Source: a virus. From it: a DNA stretch of 64,000 nucleotides. Below, piece after piece: positions 41,365-50,201 of this stretch. Each line of letters begins with the position of its first letter. Positions within the stretch are counted from its first letter, which is position 1. The stretch is taken from positions 34,134 to 98,133 of IMG/VR virus record IMGVR_UViG_3300044695_006284; one strand, written 5' to 3'. The notes under the pieces were generated by a model. It did no database searches. It saw nothing but the letters and a program-made list of their open reading frames with translations, and was not told where the DNA came from. The translations under genes were made by a program, and so were the position numbers.

Positions 41365-42599
41365 TGAATACAGAAGCAGAACTCATTTCGGCAGTTTGTA
41401 AAAACAAAGATATCAGCACCATTCTTGCAGACAATTCGGACGACCTGTTTGTATCCCATAAGGATATCTGGGAAGGCCTTAAGTCATACTACTATAAGTT
41501 TAGAGCAGTACCAGAGGCTGGAATCCTACAAGATAAATTTAAAGACTTTGAGCCAGTTGAAACAAAAGGTGAGACGGGATATTATCTAGATAAACTAAAG
41601 AATGAATTTGTAGGCAATAAGTTAAAAACAATTCTTATGCAGGCTGGTTCATCTTTAAAAGAAGATGCTCCATCTAGAGTGCTTGGAACAATGCAATCGC
41701 AACTTGCAAACTTGAGCAGGTACACAAATAATGTTAAAGACTTAGACATAACAGATTTAGATTCAGCAGAAAGACACTACGAGTCAGTAAGAACTAGATC
41801 TTTAGCTATGGGCGGAAGTCCAGGTATCCTAACAGGTTTTGATGCAATTGATAAAGCATACCCAACTGGAATGGCTCCAGGACACCTCATTGTCGCAATT
41901 GGCTGGCCAGGACGTGGTAAGACTTGGTTTACATCATACCTTGCATGCAAAGCTTGGGAGCAAGGGTTTAAGCCTATGATTGTGTCCCTTGAAATGGCTC
42001 CAGAGAATATGCGAGATAGAATTTATACCATGCTCGGCTCTGGTTTATTTAGAGCAAGCGACCTATCCAAGGGTGACATTAATATTGACGATTTTAAAAC
42101 ATGGGGAAAGAAAAAGACTGAAGGCAAGAACAGTTTCATTCTTGTTTCAAATGAGGGGGCAGGGGAAGTAACTCCAGCAACTATTCAGGGCAAGATTGAT
42201 CAGCATAAACCAGACCTGGTTATTCTTGATTACCATCAATTGTTTAATGATAATAAGAGAAGCAATTCTGAAGTTGAAAGAAATAGAAATATTTCAAGAG
42301 ACTTTAAGTTGTTGGCTGTAACAAATGGAATTCCCATTATTGATATTACTGCTGCTACAGCAGATGATATTTCAGATCAAAAAGAACCACCAATGATGAG
42401 TCAGGTTGCATGGTCAAAAGCAATTGAGTATGATGCTGATATGGCTATTGCTATTCATAAGCATGCTAATACAGATTTAATTGAGGTTGTATCTAGAAAG
42501 AATAGGCATGGACACGACTTTAGATTCTTTCTCGACTGGGATATAAATAGGGGAGTTATTACTCCGATCTATGAAGACCTGCCAGAGCTGAGCAAGTGA
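41364..42599 (+). CDS. DnaB-like replicative helicase
   Basis: A 411-residue helicase with a RecA-type motor. Residues 1-130 are the helical N-terminal primase-interaction part (EAELISAVCKNKDISTILAD). Walker A is GWPGRGKT (180-187, K186); SLEMAPENMRDRIY follows as in H1a; Walker B is LVILDYHQL near 286; VSRKNRHG near 379 carries the Arg finger region. DnaB forms a hexamer that unwinds the fork. The gene sits before the primase and polymerase, and a GTG of the next gene overlaps its stop. Confidence 0.9.
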   Translation: MNTEAELISAVCKNKDISTILADNSDDLFVSHKDIWEGLKSYYYKFRAVPEAGILQDKFKDFEPVETKGETGYYLDKLKNEFVGNKLKTILMQAGSSLKEDAPSRVLGTMQSQLANLSRYTNNVKDLDITDLDSAERHYESVRTRSLAMGGSPGILTGFDAIDKAYPTGMAPGHLIVAIGWPGRGKTWFTSYLACKAWEQGFKPMIVSLEMAPENMRDRIYTMLGSGLFRASDLSKGDINIDDFKTWGKKKTEGKNSFILVSNEGAGEVTPATIQGKIDQHKPDLVILDYHQLFNDNKRSNSEVERNRNISRDFKLLAVTNGIPIIDITAATADDISDQKEPPMMSQVAWSKAIEYDADMAIAIHKHANTDLIEVVSRKNRHGHDFRFFLDWDINRGVITPIYEDLPELSK

Positions 42600-42886
42600 C
42601 CCATCAAAACATTAAAAGGTTTCAAATAAGAGTTGAGTTCTTAGATGATTCTGACATGATTCGAATAAAAAAACAATACGAAGATCTGCTTGTTGGACAA
42701 ATGAAAGATTCTGGATATGCAAGGGTACTTGACATAGACCCAGCCTTTTCGGTAGAATTTGACGGACAAACATGGGAGTTCTTAATGACTCTCCATGGAG
42801 TTTATGTAGGAAAGAAGAAGGCATGGCAATTAGAGGGTATGACACAAGGAAAATTGATACATCGGAATACTCCTCTGCCCACATAA
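42596..42886 (+). CDS. Hypothetical protein between helicase and primase
   Basis: A 96-residue protein starting at GTG in a GTGA overlap. RFQIRVEFLDDSDMIRIKKQ and SVEFDGQTWEFLMTLHGVYV alternate strand and helix; the fold may be a small RNA- or DNA-binding unit, but I do not recognise it. Its last 64 bases overlap the primase gene in another frame. Confidence 0.6.
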   Translation: MTHQNIKRFQIRVEFLDDSDMIRIKKQYEDLLVGQMKDSGYARVLDIDPAFSVEFDGQTWEFLMTLHGVYVGKKKAWQLEGMTQGKLIHRNTPLPT

Positions 42887-43812
42887 AGTCTATAGTCCAA
42901 AGCCTAGGAATAGATATGGTGGGGGAAACATCTAACGATTTCCTTGCATATTGTCCATTTCATTCAAACAGACATACATCAAGCTTTAGCATAAGCAAAA
43001 CGAAGGGTGCCTATATTTGCTTTAATCCATCCTGCGGAGAATCTGGAACACTTAGCGATCTAGTAAAAAAGATTTTAAACAAAAATGAATTTCAGTCTTT
43101 AAGATATATTGAATCCAAACAAGATGAAGCCCTGGGAAATTTTGATGAATCTCTTAAGGAAATTCTAGAAGACAAGCCAGACTTTGTTGAATTCCCAGAA
43201 GACACGTTAGTTAATTTGCATAATGGATTAATGAATAGCGATAAAGCAAAAGAATATCTAAAATCACGTGGTATTGATTTACAATCAATTTCACATTTTT
43301 CATTAGGTTATTCTGAAAACATGGATATGATAACTGTCCCAGTTCACAGTCCAGATGGCATGCCAGTGGGGGTTGTTGGTAGATCTATTTCTGATAAAAG
43401 ATTTAAGAATAGTAAAGACTTGCCAAGAAGCAAAACTATGTTTAATATCCACCGTGCCAAAAAAATTGGAGATAGAGTTATAGTTGTTGAGTCCAGCTTT
43501 GATGCAATTCGTGTTCATCAGGCTGGTTTTCCAAATGTTGTTGCCACGCTTGGTGGCCATATATCTGGGCAAAACCTTAACCTGTTAAATAGATACTTCA
43601 ACACAGTTATTATTATGACTGATGCAGATAAGGCGGGAAGAGATTTAGGCTCAACAATTGCATATAAGTTAAGTAATAAAAACATCTTGTGGGCATCGCA
43701 TTCTTATGGTAGAATATATCCAGAGGGTGTAAAGGATGCAGGTGACATGTCTGATGAAGACATTAAAGCCTGTATAACAAATGCCATATCTAATTTCGAA
43801 TATAAAAATTAA
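42823..43812 (+). CDS. DNA primase (DnaG-like, CHC2 zinc finger plus TOPRIM)
   Basis: A 329-residue primase. I use the ATG at 42823 with AAGAAGG upstream; the frame continues to 42772 but would overlap more. The zinc finger is C44-x2-H47, C66-x4-C71. The TOPRIM centre has E223 in VVESSFD and D267/D269/D274 in DADKAGRD. It makes the RNA primers for the phage polymerase together with the adjacent helicase. It is shorter than E. coli DnaG because it lacks the C-terminal helicase-binding domain. Confidence 0.9.
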   Translation: MAIRGYDTRKIDTSEYSSAHIKSIVQSLGIDMVGETSNDFLAYCPFHSNRHTSSFSISKTKGAYICFNPSCGESGTLSDLVKKILNKNEFQSLRYIESKQDEALGNFDESLKEILEDKPDFVEFPEDTLVNLHNGLMNSDKAKEYLKSRGIDLQSISHFSLGYSENMDMITVPVHSPDGMPVGVVGRSISDKRFKNSKDLPRSKTMFNIHRAKKIGDRVIVVESSFDAIRVHQAGFPNVVATLGGHISGQNLNLLNRYFNTVIIMTDADKAGRDLGSTIAYKLSNKNILWASHSYGRIYPEGVKDAGDMSDEDIKACITNAISNFEYKN

Positions 43813-43833
43813 ACAATAATATAAGTGATTACA

Positions 43834-43850
43834 AACGGATATATACCGTT
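43834..43850 (+). promoter_or_regulatory. Small inverted repeat upstream of the ssDNA-binding gene
   Basis: AACGG / CCGTT arms around a 7-base A+T loop, in the 58-base gap before the 43871 gene. It could be an operator or leader hairpin; evidence is weak. Confidence 0.3.
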
Positions 43851-43870
43851 ACATACATAAGGAGAATAAA

Positions 43871-44545
43871 ATGGGAATAGTAAAAGGTTTGTCAGGAATG
43901 ACAAAGGCAATGGACAAGGTTACATATACCAGTTCAGAAGACAGCAAGGCAAAGTGGTTGAAGATTGAAGATGGAGAAGCAGTAAAGATTCGCTTCTTGC
44001 AAGAGCTTGATCCAGATTCACCACATTATAATGAAAAAATGGGTTGCGGATTTTTTGCAATTGAACACACAAACCCTAAAGATTATCGCCGTAAGGCATT
44101 AGACACAATGGAAGATGAAGGCCGTGACTGGGCTCAAGAACAGCACCGTAAGGATCCAAAGGCTGGCTGGGGCGCAAGAAAGCGTCTTTATATTAACGTA
44201 TTAGTTGATGATGGAAAGACTGAGCCATATGTTGCCATTCTTTCTCAGGGTGTAAGTGGAAAAACAATTACACCAACACTAATTGAATACGCAAATGAAA
44301 TGGGAAGCATCACAAATCTAATGTGGCGTGTAAAGCGTAGTGGTCTTAAGACAGACACAAGCTACACAATTATCCCATTGGCTAAAGATGAAAAGCCATT
44401 TGACTTTTCTGCTGTTGAGCTGTTTGATTTAGAAAAGACAGCAGTGCGTAGTGTTCCATACGCAGAGCAGGAAGCATTCTATACTGGTGAGTCAGCTCCA
44501 GAAGAGCGAGAGTCATCTTCAACAAGCAGCAGCGTAGACTGGTAA
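43871..44545 (+). CDS. gp32-like single-stranded DNA-binding protein
   Basis: A 224-residue protein with an OB-fold look. WLKIEDGEAVKIRFLQEL, YNEKMGCGFFAIEHTNPKDY, AGWGARKRLYINVLVDDG and YVAILSQGVSGKTITPTLIEY resemble the phage ssDNA-binding family related to T4 gp32. The C-terminus is Glu- and Ser-rich and ends SSVDW, an acidic tip with a terminal aromatic like those by which SSBs recruit partners. It follows the primase with a good AGGAG and precedes the polymerase. A second, classical SSB is at 49550. Confidence 0.75.
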   Translation: MGIVKGLSGMTKAMDKVTYTSSEDSKAKWLKIEDGEAVKIRFLQELDPDSPHYNEKMGCGFFAIEHTNPKDYRRKALDTMEDEGRDWAQEQHRKDPKAGWGARKRLYINVLVDDGKTEPYVAILSQGVSGKTITPTLIEYANEMGSITNLMWRVKRSGLKTDTSYTIIPLAKDEKPFDFSAVELFDLEKTAVRSVPYAEQEAFYTGESAPEERESSSTSSSVDW

Positions 44546-44570
44546 GAGAGAGTATAGGCGGAGAATTAAG

Positions 44571-47500
44571 TTGAACTTCACACATTTGCATGTGCATTCT
44601 TTCTATTCATTAATGGATGGGCTTAATTCTCCTGCCGAACTCGTAAAGGCCGCAAAAGAAGCTGGTCAGACTTCCTTGGCTATTACTGACCACGGAACAT
44701 TGTCTTCACACCGTGACATGCAAATTGCATGTAAGGATCAAGGCATAAAGCCAATTCTTGGAGTAGAAGCATACATTTCCCCAACAGATAGATTTGATAG
44801 ATCTTCTAAGACTGATAAATCAATTCAGGCATATAACCATATCATTCTACTTGCTAAAAACAAAAAGGGATTAGAAAATATTAATACTCTCCAAGAGCTT
44901 GCTTGGACAGAAGGGTTTTATCACAAGCCAAGAATTGACAGAGAGGTTTTAAAAGAATATGCGGAAGGCATTATTGTACTTAGTGGATGTCTTAATGGAC
45001 TTATTAGTAAATGCATCGAAAAGGGCGAACTATCAGAAGCCAAGCTTATACTTCAAGATTTTAAACAGATCTTTATGGAAGATTTCTACGTGGAAGTCCA
45101 ATCACATAACCCCTATGAAATCAACTCGACCCTATTAAAATTAGCGGATGAGTTAGGAATTAAGGCGGTGGCAACAGGAGATGCCCACTTTGCTAAAGAA
45201 GAAGATAGAGTCTTAGAAGAAGCAATGCTTATTCTATCAACCTCTCCTAAATCAGATAAAGATGCAGACTTTGATATGTCTAGACAAATGCCAGATATGA
45301 TGGATAGATTTAATTACCTGTATCCAGACCGTAGAATATCATTCCAAGACTATAATTTATTTATTCAAAGCAGGTCTGAAATTGAGGCGGACTTTAATAA
45401 AGCAGGCATTACTCGTGCAGATATATATGATAATACAATGGAGATTGCAGACAAGATTGAAGAGTATGACTTCTATGAGGGATTAGATCTGCTACCCATC
45501 CCAAAGACCAATGCTGACAAGAAACTAGCTGATATGGCCTTAGAAGGCCTTAGAAGGCTATCTCTGGACAAAGATCAGGTCTACTTGGATAGAATTGCAG
45601 AAGAGTTATCTATAATTAAAGATAAAGCATTTGCTTCATATTTCTTAGTTGTTGCAGATATGATTACATGGGCTAAGTCAAATAATATTATGGTTGGCCC
45701 TGGTCGTGGTTCTGCAGCAGGCTCACTAGTTTGCTACGCCCTTGGAATTACAGATGTAGATCCAATTAAATATGATTTGCTTTTCTTTAGATTTATTAAT
45801 CCAGAACGTAATGACTTTCCAGATATTGATACAGATTTCGAGGACCGTCGTCGTAAAGAGGTTAAAGATTATTTGAAGAAGAAGTTTAAGCACGTAGCAT
45901 CTATTTCTACATTTACTTACTTTAAAGATAAGGGTGTAATTAGAGATGCGGCAAGAGTATTTATGGTTCCTCTTTCTGATGTTAATCGTGCAATGAAGTC
46001 TATTGATACTTTTGAAGATTTTATGGATTCACCAAATACAAAAGAGTTTAGAGCAAAGTACCCAGAAGTAACTTGGCTTGCAGAACGTCTTCGTGGAAAG
46101 ATTCGAAGCGTTGGAGTGCATGCTGCTGGTGTAGTTGTGGCAAAAGATGATTTGAGAAAGTATGCACCAATAGAGTCCAGAGCAGATGCAAATGATGATG
46201 TGTCTGGAAGAATTCCAGTCGTGGCATACGATATGGATACGGTTGCAGATATAGGTCTTATTAAGCTAGATGCCCTAGGTCTTAAGACTTTATCTGTAAT
46301 CTCAGATACTTTAAAATCAGTTAAGGATAGGCACGGTAAAGAAATTAATCTTTACAGCATACCACTTGACGACCAAAAAGTTTACAAGATGTTTAACGAC
46401 GGATATACTAAAGGTGTTTTCCAAGCAGAAGCAACGCCTTACACAAATCTACTTATAAAGATGCAGGTAGATAAGTTTGAAGACTTGGCTGCATCAAATG
46501 CTCTTGTTAGACCAGGAGCAATGAATACCGTAGGTGCTTCATATATTAAAAGAAAGCACGGGGATGAGGCAGTTAACTATATTCATCCCATCATGAAACC
46601 TTTTACAGAAAATACATACGGAGTTATTATTTATCAGGAACAGGTTATGCAAGCATGCGTACACCTAGGTGGAATGACTTGGTCAGAGGCTGACAAGGTT
46701 AGAAAGGTTATTGGTAAAAAGCAGGATGCAAAGGAACTCGGTCCGTTTAAAGATAAGTTTATTCAAGGCGCTAAAAAGCATATCAGCGCCGATGAAGCAG
46801 AGAACCTCTGGAAAACATTCGAAGCTCACGCTGGATACTCATTCAATCGTAGTCACGCTGTTGCTTATTCTATGCTTTCTTATTATACCGCTTGGCTTAA
46901 GTGCTATTATCCTTTGGAATTTTTATTCTCGATCCTTAAAAATGAAGGAGACAAAGATGCCAGAACAGGATATCTAATTGAAGCCAAAAGGCTTGGAATC
47001 AAAGTTAAGCTTCCACATGTAAATGAATCAGATGTAAACTTTTCACTACAAAAAGATTCAATTAGATTTGGTTTAGCTGAAGTTAAATTTATTTCAGACA
47101 GTATTGCAAATAAAATTATTGAAAAGAGACCGTATGAAAACTACAAAGATTTTGTCGACAAGGCATCTAAGAAGGGTAGCGGTATTAACTCTAGGGCCGT
47201 TAACTCTCTTAATGCTATTGGGGGCGCTGCTTTTGATGATAATCCTAGAAGCGGCAAAGAAGGAGAGTCTTATTACGAATTTTTAGGGATACCTTCTTTT
47301 AACCTTTCTAACTTAGAGCCAAGGGTTAAAGCACAAGCAAGACCTATTGATGAATTTGAAGAGCTGGGATCATTCGTAATGTTTGGTATGGCCAAAAGCA
47401 TCAAGCGTGGTAATGGCTGGTCAAGAATTGAACTTGTCGATGAAAGTGGATCTGTAGGATTATTCGATATAGAGCAGACAAAAATAGAAACAAATAAAAT

Positions 47501-47840
47501 GTATTTTGTTCTTGTAGGCGATAATAGAATATCAAGGTACATAGATGTTGATTCTATAAATAAGGATTCTGACGATGCATTTGTTAAATATTTATATGCA
47601 AAGTCATACCCTATTGACGAAAATCAAAGGTTCGTGATAAGCTATACACCATATAAAACAAAAGCTGGCAAAACTATGGCGCACCTTGTTATGTCAGATA
47701 AAGATAAAAATTTAAATAGAGCTATTGTTTTTTCTAGCATGTATCCAATTTCATTGGCTAAAATGCGAGAAGGAATGATTTGCGAGCCAACTCTAAAAAC
47801 CTTAGAAGATGGAACACTTATGGTTAAGGATGTAAGATGA
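44571..47840 (+). CDS. dnaE: DNA polymerase III alpha subunit (C-family)
   Basis: A 1089-residue replicase read from TTG after GGCGGAG. The N-terminal PHP domain shows HLHVHSFYSLMDG, ITDHGTL and GVEAYIS. The polymerase core has VGPGRGSAAGSLV and the acidic DFPDIDTDFEDRRR (D418, D420, D422), then SVGVHAAGVVVAKDD and SFNRSHAVAYSMLSYYTAWL. A C-terminal OB fold spans about 935-1010 (FVMFGMAKSIKRGNGWSRIE). Length is near the bacterial DnaE (about 1160). Bringing an own C-family replicase is less common in siphoviruses than a family A polymerase. Confidence 0.95.
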   Translation: MNFTHLHVHSFYSLMDGLNSPAELVKAAKEAGQTSLAITDHGTLSSHRDMQIACKDQGIKPILGVEAYISPTDRFDRSSKTDKSIQAYNHIILLAKNKKGLENINTLQELAWTEGFYHKPRIDREVLKEYAEGIIVLSGCLNGLISKCIEKGELSEAKLILQDFKQIFMEDFYVEVQSHNPYEINSTLLKLADELGIKAVATGDAHFAKEEDRVLEEAMLILSTSPKSDKDADFDMSRQMPDMMDRFNYLYPDRRISFQDYNLFIQSRSEIEADFNKAGITRADIYDNTMEIADKIEEYDFYEGLDLLPIPKTNADKKLADMALEGLRRLSLDKDQVYLDRIAEELSIIKDKAFASYFLVVADMITWAKSNNIMVGPGRGSAAGSLVCYALGITDVDPIKYDLLFFRFINPERNDFPDIDTDFEDRRRKEVKDYLKKKFKHVASISTFTYFKDKGVIRDAARVFMVPLSDVNRAMKSIDTFEDFMDSPNTKEFRAKYPEVTWLAERLRGKIRSVGVHAAGVVVAKDDLRKYAPIESRADANDDVSGRIPVVAYDMDTVADIGLIKLDALGLKTLSVISDTLKSVKDRHGKEINLYSIPLDDQKVYKMFNDGYTKGVFQAEATPYTNLLIKMQVDKFEDLAASNALVRPGAMNTVGASYIKRKHGDEAVNYIHPIMKPFTENTYGVIIYQEQVMQACVHLGGMTWSEADKVRKVIGKKQDAKELGPFKDKFIQGAKKHISADEAENLWKTFEAHAGYSFNRSHAVAYSMLSYYTAWLKCYYPLEFLFSILKNEGDKDARTGYLIEAKRLGIKVKLPHVNESDVNFSLQKDSIRFGLAEVKFISDSIANKIIEKRPYENYKDFVDKASKKGSGINSRAVNSLNAIGGAAFDDNPRSGKEGESYYEFLGIPSFNLSNLEPRVKAQARPIDEFEELGSFVMFGMAKSIKRGNGWSRIELVDESGSVGLFDIEQTKIETNKMYFVLVGDNRISRYIDVDSINKDSDDAFVKYLYAKSYPIDENQRFVISYTPYKTKAGKTMAHLVMSDKDKNLNRAIVFSSMYPISLAKMREGMICEPTLKTLEDGTLMVKDVR

Positions 47841-48061
47841 CAAGTAATACAGAAGATGTTTTTAAAACAATGAACGCTACAAGAGTTTTGGTTGCTATTC
47901 TAAACAAAATTGAATCTATTAGTATACCTACTGAAGATTTTATTAATTCTAACAATCAAGATGTACAGCTTTCTGTAACATATAATGACGAGACTATGTC
48001 GTTTGAATTTAGATTAGAGGATAAACCATCTGGATCTGAAGAAGAATTGCCGAATAGCTAA
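47837..48061 (+). CDS. Hypothetical acidic small protein
   Basis: A 74-residue acidic protein coupled to the polymerase gene through ATGA. It has a helix TRVLVAILNKIESISIPTED and a beta hairpin (VQLSVTYNDETMSFEFRLED) and ends in a Ser/Glu tail. It lies between dnaE and recA, so a polymerase or RecA accessory role is possible. No family is recognised. Confidence 0.6.
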   Translation: MTSNTEDVFKTMNATRVLVAILNKIESISIPTEDFINSNNQDVQLSVTYNDETMSFEFRLEDKPSGSEEELPNS

Positions 48062-48066
48062 TTGTT

Positions 48067-49071
48067 ATGGAAATGCAACTAGACGATATCTTAGCAAAGC
48101 TAGACCCTAAGACTAGAGCCAGGGTTCAATCTGCTGTAGATATCCATATTGAAAAGCAGCCCACACCTAGCATAGGCTTGAACTTCGCATTAAACGGAGG
48201 TTTTGCTTATGGAAGACAGATACTTGTTTGGGGAAATAAGTCTGCAGGAAAGTCTTCTTTCTGTTTGCAGATGATTGCTTTAGCTCAAAAAGAAGGTAAG
48301 ACGTGTGCGTGGATTGATGCTGAGCATTCTTACGATCCCGAGTGGGCAGAAAAGCTTGGCGTAAACTCAAAAGAATTAATATACTCTCCAGCTAAAACTG
48401 TTAATGATATGGTTGATGTTGCAACAAAGCTTATGGAAGCTGGCGTTGATCTAATAGTAGTTGATTCTATTTCAGCATTGCTACCAGCAATTTACTTTGA
48501 AAAAGACGGAAATGAAATGAAGGATTTGCAGGACACTAAGCAAATCGGCGCAGAAGCAAAGGATATGACCCACGCAGTCAAGATGTTAAACTATGCAAAC
48601 AAAAACACATTACTTGTTCTCATCTCGCAGCAACGAAATCAATTTGGATCTATGCATGCTAGTCACATCCCCACAGGTGGCATGGCAGTTAAGTTCTTCT
48701 CTTCAACCGTCATTAAGCTATGGTCTTCTGAAGCTGAGGCTAATGCTATTAAAGCAGGTATTAAAGTTGGTGACAAGATTATTGAACAAAGAGTTGGGCG
48801 ACCAGTTAATTGGATTGTTGATTACAACAAGGTCGGCCCCCCAAATTTATCAGGACAATATGACTTTTACTACCAAGGGCAAGCTCTTGGTATAGATTAT
48901 GTTGGAGAGACATTGGATGTTGCAGAAATGTGCGGGATTATTGAAAAGGGTGGTGCATGGTATACAGTAAATGGAGAACGTTTTCAAGGACGTGCAAAGG
49001 CTGTAGCATATTTAAAGGAAAATCCAGATGTTGTAGACAAATTAATAGGAGAAATAAATGCCAAATATTAA
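48067..49071 (+). CDS. recA: RecA recombinase
   Basis: A 334-residue RecA. Walker A is GNKSAGKSS (56-64); WIDAEHSYDPEWAEKLGV follows as in RecA; Walker B is LIVVDSISALLP near 137; LISQQRNQFGSMHASHIPTG near 191-210 is the L1/L2 DNA-binding area with the typical Gln-Gln switch. The acidic C-terminal tail of bacterial RecA is missing. RecA coats ssDNA and pairs homologues, and the neighbours (SSB, Cas4-like nuclease, RuvC) make a recombination set. Its end overlaps the next gene by 14 bases. Confidence 0.93.
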   Translation: MEMQLDDILAKLDPKTRARVQSAVDIHIEKQPTPSIGLNFALNGGFAYGRQILVWGNKSAGKSSFCLQMIALAQKEGKTCAWIDAEHSYDPEWAEKLGVNSKELIYSPAKTVNDMVDVATKLMEAGVDLIVVDSISALLPAIYFEKDGNEMKDLQDTKQIGAEAKDMTHAVKMLNYANKNTLLVLISQQRNQFGSMHASHIPTGGMAVKFFSSTVIKLWSSEAEANAIKAGIKVGDKIIEQRVGRPVNWIVDYNKVGPPNLSGQYDFYYQGQALGIDYVGETLDVAEMCGIIEKGGAWYTVNGERFQGRAKAVAYLKENPDVVDKLIGEINAKY

Positions 49072-49249
49072 TGAGTTTTTTGGTTCAAAAACTGAAGAGC
49101 CTGTAGATAGCAGAGTTGAAAAAATAAATCAGCAAAGACAATGTAGCAAGTGCGAGTTGCATGCTCCATACTATAGCTTTAATCAGGCTACCTTAGAGAT
49201 GTACTGGAAATGCCCATCTGGTCATGAAACAAAGCATAAGCTTAACTGA
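49058..49249 (+). CDS. Small zinc-ribbon protein
   Basis: A 63-residue protein. QRQCSKCELHAPYYSF and MYWKCPSGHETKHKLN provide C-x2-C and C-x3-H zinc ligands. It overlaps recA and shares a base with the next start. A DNA- or transcription-related role is likely, as for other such ribbons in this block. Confidence 0.65.
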   Translation: MPNINEFFGSKTEEPVDSRVEKINQQRQCSKCELHAPYYSFNQATLEMYWKCPSGHETKHKLN

Positions 49250-49557
49250 TGTCAGAAAGAGCAGAAGTAAAAAGAGACGGAGCTAAAGCACAAAAAAATA
49301 GTGGCCGTGGAGAATATCAAAAAGGTGATGCTAAGTGGAAAAGCTTTGTAGTAGATTACAAAGAATCCAAGGCTTCATTTAATTTAAATAAAGATGTATG
49401 GGCTAAAATCTGTACAGATACTTTTAAGGTTAGCAGGGACATGCATCCAGCCCTTAAAATTATTATTGGTGAGGATTCCAAGGTCCGTCTTGGAATCATA
49501 GAGTGGTCAGTACTAGAAGAACTGATTACATTTTGGGAGGAGAATAAAAATGGCTAA
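49249..49557 (+). CDS. Putative PD-(D/E)XK nuclease (resolvase-like)
   Basis: A 102-residue protein. E6, then NSGRGEYQKGD with D27, and VVDYKES with D36-x-K38 follow the E...GD...(D/E)xK order of Holliday-junction resolvase-like PD-(D/E)XK nucleases; SFNLNKDVWAKICTDTFKV and PALKIIIGED continue the alpha/beta core. The acidic residue of the xK motif is Asp, not Glu, and the homology is by eye. Placed between recA and ssb, it could cut branched DNA. It would be a second resolvase beside the RuvC-like gene at 52492. Confidence 0.5.
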   Translation: MSERAEVKRDGAKAQKNSGRGEYQKGDAKWKSFVVDYKESKASFNLNKDVWAKICTDTFKVSRDMHPALKIIIGEDSKVRLGIIEWSVLEELITFWEENKNG

Positions 49558-49942
49558 TCCAATTATTACAATTGTTGGAAGAGTTGGTAGTGAACCAGAA
49601 GCTGTGGGATCAAATGGACTTCGCTTTAGGGTTGCTACTAATGATCGTGTTAAGAATGATGTAACTGGAGAGTGGGAAGACAAGAACACTTCTTGGTGGA
49701 CAGTAAAGGCCTGGCGAACACTTGCAGATCAATCAAAGTCTGTAATTAAAAAGGGCATGGAAGTTATTATTGTAGGAAAGATTTATGAAGACACGTGGAC
49801 AGATAAAGATGGAGTAAAGAAAAGTTCTTATGAGATTAATGCAGACTCAATTTCTGTAACAGCATATACTTTATCTAAAGATAAATCTCCAAGCAATAAC
49901 GACTTTCCTTCATACAAGACATATGCAGAGGTTCCGTTTTAA
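49550..49942 (+). CDS. ssb: Single-stranded DNA-binding protein
   Basis: A 130-residue SSB with the OB-fold sequence ITIVGRVGSEPEAVGSNGLR, FRVATNDR, SWWTVKAWRTLADQ and KKGMEVIIVGKIYED. A short C-terminal tail ends EVPF, replacing the bacterial DDDIPF but keeping the Pro-Phe tip used to bind partners. It binds ssDNA at the fork and during RecA loading. The stop overlaps the next start (TAATG). Confidence 0.9.
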   Translation: MANPIITIVGRVGSEPEAVGSNGLRFRVATNDRVKNDVTGEWEDKNTSWWTVKAWRTLADQSKSVIKKGMEVIIVGKIYEDTWTDKDGVKKSSYEINADSISVTAYTLSKDKSPSNNDFPSYKTYAEVPF

Positions 49943-50100
49943 TGAAAGAAATAGTTCTTACAACATTAGTAGGAATTGGTGTGGGCAGTATATTTAGTTT
50001 ATTTAGACTACCTATACCTGCCCCACCAGTATTTTCTGGATTAATGGGTATATTTGGATTGTGGCTTGGATATGGATTAGTTGAAAGGATCATCTCATGA
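49942..50100 (+). CDS. XapX-domain small membrane protein
   Basis: A 52-residue protein with two hydrophobic helices: VLTTLVGIGVGSIFSLFRLP, then PPVFSGLMGIFGLWLGYGLV. The IPAPPVFSGLMGI motif matches the XapX (DUF1427) family, small membrane proteins of unknown function seen in bacteria. It is embedded between ssb and a tiny membrane gene; it might alter the host membrane or serve in lysis or exclusion, but nothing proves this. Its end overlaps the next gene by ATGA. Confidence 0.75.
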   Translation: MKEIVLTTLVGIGVGSIFSLFRLPIPAPPVFSGLMGIFGLWLGYGLVERIIS

Positions 50101-50201
50101 CATCATTTATGATTGGAATAATGATCGGAATTGTTTTTGGATATGCTATGGGTCTTTTTGCAGACAATCTGGATAAAAAGAGTAAAAAGCAAAATGATTA
50201 A
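50097..50201 (+). CDS. Tiny single-pass membrane protein, 34 residues
   Basis: Starts at the ATG in ATGA at 50097 and ends with TAA at 50199-50201. SFMIGIMIGIVFGYAMGLFA is one transmembrane helix with Gly spacing, followed by a charged tail (DKKSKKQND). It is paired with the XapX gene and overlaps the following oxygenase by 8 bases. Together the two may form a membrane complex. Confidence 0.65.
   Translation: MTSFMIGIMIGIVFGYAMGLFADNLDKKSKKQND

Noticed and set aside
50131-50193. Upstream ATG for the oxygenase at 50194
   Set aside because: It would add 21 residues encoded within the tiny membrane gene in another frame and not matching the N-terminus of its paralogue.
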